Source: MGBC163016 sp964469815 (GTDB taxonomy: Bacteria; Actinomycetota; Coriobacteriia; Coriobacteriales; Eggerthellaceae). From it: a stretch of DNA of 29,648 bases. The DNA lies in contig CAYXZC010000018.1 in assembly GCA_964469815.1 (NCBI GenBank), forward strand, positions 1-29,648, read 5' to 3'. Each line of letters begins with the position of its first letter. Position 1 is the first letter of the stretch. Below are positions 22,501-29,648 of the stretch, in pieces. Made by a program: the position numbers and the translations under genes. The notes beneath the pieces are model-generated. The model saw nothing but the letters and a program-made list of their open reading frames with translations, was not told the origin of the DNA and made no database searches.

Positions 22501-25500
22501 GTCCGAGACCGAGCTCACCAACACCTACGGCCAGTCCCGCGTTCGCCACACCGCTGGCGACCTCACCTGGGAAGTCCGCGGCAACAACAACTTCGACAAC
22601 TTCCCGTACACGCTGCTCATCTACCCAACAGCCGGCCCCGATGCCACGGCCACGCTGCCGCAGATGAACAACGTCCCCACGGCCGATGGCGGCTACAAAG
22701 CCCCATGGCTCGAATCGTCCAACTACGATGGTTCAGGCCTCAACTTCACCGACATCTTCTACATCAAAACGCTCGGCCACTTGAACTTCAACGTTCTCGA
22801 AGGCTCCACCGGCAACTCATACATGTTCGCCGGCATGACGCGTCTCTACGAGATCCGCGACACCGACCTCGAAGCCATCGATTTCTCAAGCGCGCTCAGC
22901 TTCAGCCACATGTTCGACGGCTGCACCAACCTTTGGAAGGTGAACATCAAGAACCTCACCGCATCAGGCACGATCTCCTACGAGAACCCGGTACCTGAAG
23001 GCGGCGCCAACAACACGATCCGCAGCGGCGCAAACAGCGAAGCAGCAACCGCCAACGACGCCGGCAACACCGGCATCACTCCGCGCGATGGCGCAACCCC
23101 GAACGTTAACCTGTCATATATGTTCTACGGCTGTCGCGAACTTCGCGATGTCAGCTTCACGGCCACGCCCGGCGTTCCCATCGGATCTGCATCCGACATG
23201 CGCTACATGTTCGCAGGCTGCACCAACCTCGGATGCGCCGGCAACAACTCCGCCATCCCGGTCAACCTGCGCGGCATCGGCACTGCTGCCGTCAACGGCG
23301 ACTGGACCGACTTCGGCGCCGAGAACACCTACATGGCGCACATGTTCGACAACTGCAACTACCTCATCGGCACATCCCAAACAAACGCCACCCGTGGCGC
23401 ACTCACAGTCCAGATCGGCTACGGCTGGCAGAAGGTGCTGAACGGCTTCATCTGGAACCGCGACGTCATCGATGGCCCAGCCCAGTACGTCCTGGCGGTC
23501 GACATCGATGTCTACGGCGGCCCGACCAACGCTGAATACGTCATGCGCTGCCCGAACACCGAGGTCAACGGCACAACGTATCGCTATTCGAACAACATCA
23601 ACCTGTGCGACCACCCGGCATACCAGAACCTGAACCTCTGGAACTTGCGCCAGTACTTCATCTACCCGACAGCCCTCGAGGAATCGCTCGGCACGGTGGG
23701 TGAACAGTACGGCGCCATCATCTCCGGTGGATGGGCAGGACACTCGGGCGATAACAACCCGTCCGGCAGCGTGCTCTACACCATCCGCAAGCCCAACAAC
23801 TCGGATGTCTACACGCTGTGCATCTATCCGGAACAGAACGCATCGGCAGCCGAGCGCGGCCTGCTCCACAACTTCGACAACAACAACTGCATCGCTCCAT
23901 GGCGTGGCGGTTACGGCGCACTGGTAACGCAAGTCGTTATCTACCCGGGCGTTGTGGCCAACTCCAACATGGAATCGCTCTTCGAAGGTATGACGAATCT
24001 CCAGAGTGTCGACCTCTCGAACCTGCAGGTGTCACCATACAAATACACCAACCCATCGGAAGAGCAGTCGTTCAACATGTACCGCATGTTCGCCGACTGC
24101 CCCAAGCTCACCACGGTCAACCTTTCCAACGCCAGCTCCGACAGCGTGCGCATCGGCTCGAACTGGAACGCCCGCAGCGTATCCAACGCTAGCCAGATGT
24201 TCTCTGGCTGCACCGGCCTTACCACGGTCAACATCTCCAACTTCGCAACGCACGACGTGCTCTCGCAAGGCGCCAACCTCTCCAACATGTTCGCCAACTG
24301 CGGCAACATCACGCGTGTAACGCTCAACAACGTGGGCACCGCGCTCGGCGCCGACCTTAACCACATGTTCTACAAGACCTATACAAAGGCTCCGCAGCTC
24401 GTAACCGATTGGTTCAACCGCAACGATTACATGACATACGGTGTCTCTCTCACCAATGTCGGTACGGGTGAACGCGCCGACCTGTCATATATGTTCGCGG
24501 AATCGCCCTACCTGCGCGGCATTCACACCATGAACAACGTCGGCTCCAACACGTTCGCCGATCTGAACCACATGTTCGCTGACTGCGTATCGCTTCGCGA
24601 AGCGGGCAACATCAACACCATCACCAACTTCGGATCCGGCCAGAACGCCAACCTCCAGTATGCGTTCTCCGGCGTGCTCACCGATGACACCTATCGCCCG
24701 CCCGATAACCACAACTACTATCCGGGCTTCCGCTTCCGCGATATGGGCACCGGCGGCAATGCCGATCTGTCCCACATGTTCGAAGGCTCGTTCACCTACA
24801 AGAACGGTGGCGGGGTGAACTACAACGACATGCCCGTGGTCATCCAAACATCCAACATCGCCGGATCTGTCGGCGTGGCCGATATGGCTCACATGTTCGA
24901 CGGCTGTACGCGCCTGACTCAGGCCGAGCTCACCGCATTCACCGGCATGACCGATACCGTGGTCAGCTCCCCCAGGTCCATGGAAGCCATGTTCCAGGGT
25001 TGCTCCATGCTGCGTACGGTGGTTCGTAACTCCACCGAAGGAACTCTGAACGCACGCACCTACGAAGTGCGCTTCAACACCGCGTTCGACACCTCGAACG
25101 TCACATCCATGAACTACATGTTCGCAAACTGCACAGGCCTGACTTCGGTTGCCCTGGCAGATGCCGTTCAAAACCCTGGCGTTACCCTGCAAGGCATGTT
25201 CGCCATGCCCGATCCCAAGCAGGCAGGCAATGCAACATCCGCACTTTCCGCGGTCATGCTCAACTCGGTGAATGCACCGGCACAGTCCGCGGGCGATATG
25301 CGCTACATGTTCCAGAACTGCGCTAATCTTGGCATGGTCGACCTGACAGGTGTGGGCTCCTCGCTCATCCACGGCAACGCAACATCCTATGGTCAGCAGA
25401 ACACCTTCATGTTCAAGATGTTCGACGGCTGCTCCAATATCGTCACGCCCAATGGCGAAGCGTCCTCGCGCGCATCGACCATCCGCCTTTCCGAAGACTT

Positions 25501-28500
25501 CACCAAAGTGCTCAACGGCTTCTTCTGGAATCGCACCAGCGCAACATCAACGCCCGACTACGTCATGGCGGCCAACACTACGGTCAATGTGCCCGTAGGC
25601 CCCAACACCATCGAGAACCTCATGGCATGCCCGAACATCTCCATCGGTGCGGGCGCCAATAACCAATACAAGTTCACCGGAACCATCCAGTTGTCCGGCG
25701 AACTTGCATTGCAATACGCCGAGGTCTGGATCTTCCGCGGCTACGTCGGATCGCTCAATTACTCGCAGCTTTCCAACGTGTTCGGCGATGTCGGCGCCAA
25801 CTACGGCAGCATCATCTACGCAGGCGGCTATATCGGCGATCACAACATCGACAACGGCCACCGCGTTATCTGGTGCATCCGTGAAGGCGGCAACTCCTCC
25901 GACCCGAAGCGTACGCTGCTCATCTACCCGAACCCGTCCAACATCTACGAGGACGGCACACCCACACCCGAGCTCATGCGTTCCTTCGGCATCGGTGAAG
26001 ACGAAGCCGCACCATGGACAAGCCTTACTACCACCGGCGGCGTGGGCTACTCCACAACCTTCCAGCGCGTGCGCGTCTACGACAACGTTGTTGCCGGCCA
26101 AAGCCTGGCGGGCATGTTCTACGGCTGCTCCGAGCTGACCAACGTCAACCTGACCAACCTTACGGTGCGCAACACCACAACATCCATGTACGAGATGTTC
26201 TACGGCTGCCCGCATCTTACCCAGGTGGCACAGCGCACAGCCGATACCACCGAGAACACCAACTGGAACGCCGAATCTGAAAAGGGCGTGATCTTCCCAA
26301 CGGGTGAACGCTTCAACACCGATGGCGTAACAACATATGTCAGCATGTTCAACGGTTGTACCGACCTTATCAACGTGAACATCGGCAGCTTCGCGAACCG
26401 CAGCGAAGGCACCGACCTTACCTCCATGTTCGAAAACTGCCCGAACCTGCAATCGGTTCAGCTGACCAACATGGCGAACGGCAACGATACCAAGCTCACC
26501 CGCATGTTCGCCAACTCCATGCAGGCAGGCCCTGTCGATAACAACAACCGCTTCGTCACCATATCCGATATGGGCAACGGCGCCCGTACCGATATGACCG
26601 AGATGTTCTTGAACGCTGTCTATCCGCAGCGCCTGCAGATTACCAACGTGGGCACCGGTGCCAGCGCCAACATGACATCCATGTTCGAAGGCGCCAACTC
26701 GCTCATGCAGGTAACGCTCAACAACGTGGGCACCGGCAGCGCCGCGCATCTCGACCGTATGTTCGCGGGCGTGGCCACCGCCACGTCACCCGGCGCAGCG
26801 CTCATGCCCGGCTACTACGAGGCAACCTATGCTCTCACCAACGTGGGCAACAACGGCGCGTACCTCGATTCGATGTTCGAAGGCTCCTTCACGCACGATA
26901 ACCTCAACCGCCCCGATCGTGTTACCACCTCGGGCGCACACGTGCAGTGGCTCAACAATTCAGGGGTGAACAACCGCGCGCTTTCAATGGCCGATATGTT
27001 CAACGGCTGCAAGTACATGAACGAAGCCGACCTGTCCGGCATCGCGCCGGCGGCATTCACCATGGTGCGCATGTTCCGCGGCTGCGAATCCATCCAGACC
27101 GTGGTGCATTCGGCCGGACTCACATTCCGCAACATCCATCTGCCCGTCGACTGGGATACCTCCTACGTCAACAACTATCAGGGCGCATTCGCCGACATGA
27201 CGCAGCTGAAGACGGTCATACTGACCGGCCTGTGCTCGGCGCAGGACATCAACATGTCCTACATGTTCCAGGACGATGAAGCGCTCGAAACGGTAAGCCT
27301 CAAGCCCTTCACCCGTGAAGAGATCATCGACGGCCGTCCGGTCGAAGTCGCCATCGATCCGGGCACCGCGCAGGATATGCGCTTCATGTTCGCAGGTTGC
27401 CCGAAGCTCGTTTCGCTCGATCTTACGGGCATTGGCACCTCCGGCGTGTATGGCACGTTCTCCTCTTATGGTGAATCCGAGTCCTACATGTACGGCATAT
27501 TCGATAACCGCACATCCGATGGCACCGCCATTGCGAATTCGAACATCGTATCGCTGGACGGCAAAGCGGCCGATGGCACGCCCACCGTCACCATCAAGAT
27601 CGGCAAGGACTTCACGAAAATCCTTAACGGCTTCTTCTGGAACCGTGGCGCGTCCACCGTGGCTCCTACATACGTTATGTCAAGCAACGTCAACGTGCAG
27701 GTCACCGGCGGCCCCACCAACATCCAGAACCTCATGCGCCGCCCGTTCGCACAACTTTCTGGCGTAACCTATTCGTTCCAGGGCAAGATCCAGTTCATGG
27801 ATCAGTACGCTCTGCTGAACTCCGGCGTGTGGATCACGCGTGAATATGCGTCCGCAAACGAAAGCCGCGGCACGCAGTCCACGCTCGATTACTCGTTGCT
27901 CACAGAAGTGTTCGGCACCTACGGCGCGCCCGACTACGGCGATGTGTACGCTGGCGGCTACGTGGGCGATCCCGAGCTCGATGGCGTTAACGGCCGCTCC
28001 GTCCTTTGGTGCATCCGTCGCAGCCCCAGCATCAACAACAATGCGGGCACGCTGCTCATCTACCCGAACGACATCGAATTCGCGAATGAATTCGCCGACA
28101 AGACCATGGTTCCGTATCTGAAGTCCTTCACCGGCTACGGCAATGCGGCTCCGTGGTCAAGCGAAGCCTCCACCGATTCGCAGGCATTCGCCGACCTCTA
28201 CGCCAAGGCTCGCGTGTTCCAAAGCGAAACCGATGTGCGCATCCAAGCTGGCGCATCCATGGTGTCCATGTTCCAAGGCGCCACCAAGCTGACCGGTGCC
28301 GACCTGACCGCGCTCGAGGTAACAAACAACACCACATCCATGGTGTCTATGTTCCAGGGCTGCGTTTCGCTTGATGGCACGCTGTCCAACGAATACGAGA
28401 CGCAATACAGAACCATCATGGATATCCCCACGGGCATCCGTTTGAACAAGGATTGGAACACCGATAACGTGCGCGAGGCCGCCAACTTCGCCAACGGCTG

Positions 28501-29648
28501 CTACACATCGCCTGCCGATGGCACCGAAGCCGGCCTTATCGGCATCAACCTGAACAACTTCTGGCCAAACGCTGTGGATGCATCCAATGCGTTCGCTGAT
28601 TGCCGCCGTGTGAAGACGGTGCGCATCTCCAACATGGGCAACGCCGCAGCTGGTCAGACGACCGATCTGTCCAACATGCTCATGCGCGTGGGTTCGGCCG
28701 ATTCCATCAAGAACAACGATATCGGCGTCTATGTGAAAGATGCCGACAGCCACCTGAATACCTACATCGACCTCACAAACGTGGGCAACACGCCTAACGC
28801 CAACATGTCCTACATGGCCGACGGCGCCAAGTACATCCGCCAGCTGAACATCAGTAACGTGGGCAGTGTGTCCGATGTCAACATGCAGTTCGCTTTCAAT
28901 GGCACTTCCGCCCTTATGGAAGTCAATATGAACAATGTGGGCACCGGCTATGCGGCAAACCTCCGCTACTTGCTGGCTGAATCCGGCATCACGCAGGCCG
29001 ACCTCATCCCAACGCTCAATGGTAATCCCTATAACACCGTCATCTACAACCTCAACGGTGTGGGCACGGGCAACCAGGGTACGCCCAACGCCAACAAGAC
29101 CAATCTCGAAGCCTTCATGATGGGCTCGTTCAGCGCTGCTAACACCACCACTACCGATGGCGTTACAACCATTACACCGCTGGTTCAGGCGACCGTGTAC
29201 TTCAATACCGTGCCGGCCTCCGGTTACGTGAAGGACGCATCAGGTGCCGAGCGCCCGTATCGCTATCGCACGCTTTCGGGTGACGCCGTCACCTACGGCA
29301 AGGCCAGCAACGCCATATCCATGTTCTCCGGCTGCACCGGCCTCGTGCGCGCCGACCTGCAGGGCATGCCCAACGTGGCAGGCAGCTGGGGCTCCGCGTT
29401 CACAGGCTGCACATCCATCACCGAGATCCGCCAAGCCGGCGACAACACCAACGACCGTCCCGGCCGCGCCGGCGCCATCACCCTGCCGGTAGCCGAGCCC
29501 TCCAACTTCGCCGAGACCTCCTCGGTGCGCGGCTGGCTGTCCGGCTGCACGGGCATCAAGACGTTCTCGATCCTGGACATCGTGCCCAACCCAGCCCAGA
29601 ACCTGGATATGTCATCGATGTTTGCGGGTTGCACGAACATAGAAAAGA
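19514..29648 (+). CDS. Giant BspA/DUF285-type repeat surface protein, 5' part (runs off the window)
   Basis: One open frame of more than 3,370 codons with no stop before the window end. Signal peptide: about 70 hydrophilic, basic residues, then ARTATAAALALVTTLGGATA and cleavage after AFA (residue 93). Residues about 600-716 are LRR_5/TpLRR repeats (AFAGSATLETLVLPNSVKSI style). About 736-852 looks like a bacterial Ig-like segment, then an acidic P/A/D/E linker. From about 1017 come modules opening with a W-x-I/V-R...LLIYP strand pair and filled with MFxGCxxL (DUF285) repeats; the LNGF[FI]WNR block recurs at 1309, 2000 and 2704. Probably secreted and cell-surface bound; the anchor lies beyond the window. 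Starts ATG 19514 (AAGG) and 19481 (AAAGGG) are both possible. GC content is far above that of the upstream genes. Confidence 0.9.
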   Translation, partial: MGYDEFMLDQGMETPSTSSIATKQIDTANHADHQKQKAKKRKSKNRTIACIDPKASVKGSTSRRARAGKFARTATAAALALVTTLGGATAAFAQSNVSILSDSVQLTNTNSDANSTPGNNNNNDNASAAPTGTSNNGQQINVQERLITPDSSNTVSGTMSIFSSGEVFEADGLIYRFLTPNTAGTANTATTVALVGISQATQGLDAIDIPATVTTGGTTYTVTAIGEEAATAAIAELDGIAQDSPALGTGAGLDATTTTPIDGALGSNIEQITLPSTIKYVDVDALAAFDNLKTIEVDLENETFASYDGLLYTHDHTQLITAPVAKDTAAVIPAATTSIFAPGICYATALPGFAVEAPETGNAMEANFVTDGESLYRIIAPENVRANNRNATNTSAAVAWRAAGAGNATVIPQNVALGERRVPVTTIDAGAYVASATANPNTPNNQLKSIISLAQIQAIATPDIIELEGEQVQNNPGAFADSTLTFATVALPDASEANTAVWQAAGFTTFATSGEAGETETTNTTTNGSGQITGEGQLVQPGEEELPQAPSGEGESTATVGLTYTLQPDMTLEVSWQGRASFASRLEIPSSATINGVAYPVARIAPNAFAGSATLETLVLPNSVKSIGESAFEGASSLRTVQLSTSLRVVGYRAFANTAIEELWLPASVNAVGGEAFANCANLKSLVARGSIATVADSALSGCTGVRVFVPETSSADSAWSAARGLPAAGNTIVAYGLTLPADPLALTQGETASIYSTTPAPAAEEPVVGEDGTVTGEEVSAAGEAEAEEIARDLSVLTQAGITTAYSYPASDISVTTDGTVRAYEPGTSEVVATRSLSGIALTSATRSVEVAAAPAPEAPADEQQPADEATEGEGTTDQPDQPAATDYSSYTPADLAAAPAQLTDDEFANMVETLGQARLVALIGAMTDEDREAFLDALTAEGAEAKLEALTNILGDEGIATLTGSEATTADEGDGTGGTGSTDGTEGGEVVFGWSETELTNTYGQSRVRHTAGDLTWEVRGNNNFDNFPYTLLIYPTAGPDATATLPQMNNVPTADGGYKAPWLESSNYDGSGLNFTDIFYIKTLGHLNFNVLEGSTGNSYMFAGMTRLYEIRDTDLEAIDFSSALSFSHMFDGCTNLWKVNIKNLTASGTISYENPVPEGGANNTIRSGANSEAATANDAGNTGITPRDGATPNVNLSYMFYGCRELRDVSFTATPGVPIGSASDMRYMFAGCTNLGCAGNNSAIPVNLRGIGTAAVNGDWTDFGAENTYMAHMFDNCNYLIGTSQTNATRGALTVQIGYGWQKVLNGFIWNRDVIDGPAQYVLAVDIDVYGGPTNAEYVMRCPNTEVNGTTYRYSNNINLCDHPAYQNLNLWNLRQYFIYPTALEESLGTVGEQYGAIISGGWAGHSGDNNPSGSVLYTIRKPNNSDVYTLCIYPEQNASAAERGLLHNFDNNNCIAPWRGGYGALVTQVVIYPGVVANSNMESLFEGMTNLQSVDLSNLQVSPYKYTNPSEEQSFNMYRMFADCPKLTTVNLSNASSDSVRIGSNWNARSVSNASQMFSGCTGLTTVNISNFATHDVLSQGANLSNMFANCGNITRVTLNNVGTALGADLNHMFYKTYTKAPQLVTDWFNRNDYMTYGVSLTNVGTGERADLSYMFAESPYLRGIHTMNNVGSNTFADLNHMFADCVSLREAGNINTITNFGSGQNANLQYAFSGVLTDDTYRPPDNHNYYPGFRFRDMGTGGNADLSHMFEGSFTYKNGGGVNYNDMPVVIQTSNIAGSVGVADMAHMFDGCTRLTQAELTAFTGMTDTVVSSPRSMEAMFQGCSMLRTVVRNSTEGTLNARTYEVRFNTAFDTSNVTSMNYMFANCTGLTSVALADAVQNPGVTLQGMFAMPDPKQAGNATSALSAVMLNSVNAPAQSAGDMRYMFQNCANLGMVDLTGVGSSLIHGNATSYGQQNTFMFKMFDGCSNIVTPNGEASSRASTIRLSEDFTKVLNGFFWNRTSATSTPDYVMAANTTVNVPVGPNTIENLMACPNISIGAGANNQYKFTGTIQLSGELALQYAEVWIFRGYVGSLNYSQLSNVFGDVGANYGSIIYAGGYIGDHNIDNGHRVIWCIREGGNSSDPKRTLLIYPNPSNIYEDGTPTPELMRSFGIGEDEAAPWTSLTTTGGVGYSTTFQRVRVYDNVVAGQSLAGMFYGCSELTNVNLTNLTVRNTTTSMYEMFYGCPHLTQVAQRTADTTENTNWNAESEKGVIFPTGERFNTDGVTTYVSMFNGCTDLINVNIGSFANRSEGTDLTSMFENCPNLQSVQLTNMANGNDTKLTRMFANSMQAGPVDNNNRFVTISDMGNGARTDMTEMFLNAVYPQRLQITNVGTGASANMTSMFEGANSLMQVTLNNVGTGSAAHLDRMFAGVATATSPGAALMPGYYEATYALTNVGNNGAYLDSMFEGSFTHDNLNRPDRVTTSGAHVQWLNNSGVNNRALSMADMFNGCKYMNEADLSGIAPAAFTMVRMFRGCESIQTVVHSAGLTFRNIHLPVDWDTSYVNNYQGAFADMTQLKTVILTGLCSAQDINMSYMFQDDEALETVSLKPFTREEIIDGRPVEVAIDPGTAQDMRFMFAGCPKLVSLDLTGIGTSGVYGTFSSYGESESYMYGIFDNRTSDGTAIANSNIVSLDGKAADGTPTVTIKIGKDFTKILNGFFWNRGASTVAPTYVMSSNVNVQVTGGPTNIQNLMRRPFAQLSGVTYSFQGKIQFMDQYALLNSGVWITREYASANESRGTQSTLDYSLLTEVFGTYGAPDYGDVYAGGYVGDPELDGVNGRSVLWCIRRSPSINNNAGTLLIYPNDIEFANEFADKTMVPYLKSFTGYGNAAPWSSEASTDSQAFADLYAKARVFQSETDVRIQAGASMVSMFQGATKLTGADLTALEVTNNTTSMVSMFQGCVSLDGTLSNEYETQYRTIMDIPTGIRLNKDWNTDNVREAANFANGCYTSPADGTEAGLIGINLNNFWPNAVDASNAFADCRRVKTVRISNMGNAAAGQTTDLSNMLMRVGSADSIKNNDIGVYVKDADSHLNTYIDLTNVGNTPNANMSYMADGAKYIRQLNISNVGSVSDVNMQFAFNGTSALMEVNMNNVGTGYAANLRYLLAESGITQADLIPTLNGNPYNTVIYNLNGVGTGNQGTPNANKTNLEAFMMGSFSAANTTTTDGVTTITPLVQATVYFNTVPASGYVKDASGAERPYRYRTLSGDAVTYGKASNAISMFSGCTGLVRADLQGMPNVAGSWGSAFTGCTSITEIRQAGDNTNDRPGRAGAITLPVAEPSNFAETSSVRGWLSGCTGIKTFSILDIVPNPAQNLDMSSMFAGCTNIEK

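Noticed and set aside
25547..26749. 400-codon ORF on the minus strand inside the surface-protein gene
   Set aside because: It is antisense to the clear repeat-protein frame, and its H/V/G-rich low-complexity translation mirrors those repeats. The same applies to long minus-strand ORFs at 19796-20752, 20870-21913, 21935-22549, 23114-23932, 24485-25372 and 28157-28753; all arise from the GC-rich codon pattern.

Overview
The window looks like the replication-origin neighbourhood of a bacterial chromosome, followed by the start of a giant surface-protein gene. GyrB, DnaA, YidC, Jag and the gene complement suggest an actinobacterium, most likely a gut-type member of the Coriobacteriia. This is an inference from gene content and protein style, not a database match.

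Layout. Positions 1-5649 carry gyrA (cut by the window edge), gyrB, recF and dnaN, all on the minus strand. From 6373 a second arm runs on the plus strand: a GHKL-ATPase/winged-helix gene, dnaA, rpmH, rnpA, yidD, yidC and jag. The AT-rich gap 5650-6372, where the two arms diverge, holds DnaA-box-like sites, with another at 7264 just before dnaA, so oriC probably lies here. Compared with the usual order (dnaA-dnaN-recF-gyrB-gyrA on one arm, rpmH-rnpA-yidC-jag on the other), dnaA sits on the rpmH arm.

Positions 12125-15889 hold rsmG (minus) and parA-parB (plus), with three perfect 16-bp parS palindromes. One parS covers the probable rsmG start of transcription, one lies at the -35 region of parAB, and one is inside parB. 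Intergenic DNA from 8976 to 16270 is littered with at least 13 copies of a short REP-like repeat (repeat A). Two copies in opposite orientation tightly bracket a small GIY-YIG nuclease gene, and another copy supplies the rlmN stop codon. rlmN (minus) and ddl (plus) are divergent.

Positions 18395-19513 contain no ordinary gene but are dense in structure: a second repeat family (repeat B), a probable type I toxin-antitoxin locus (21-residue hydrophobic peptide, sequestered ribosome site, shared terminator, convergent small RNA), a roughly 117-nt long-hairpin element resembling a structured RNA, and a well-formed promoter with operator-like repeats and a 42-bp alternating purine-pyrimidine tract.

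From 19514 to beyond the window end is one GC-rich open frame of more than 3,370 codons. It encodes a secreted BspA/DUF285-type repeat protein with a long-n-region signal peptide, a short LRR_5 block, an Ig-like segment and super-repeats of about 700 residues. Its high GC contrasts sharply with the AT-rich dnaA-parB stretch.
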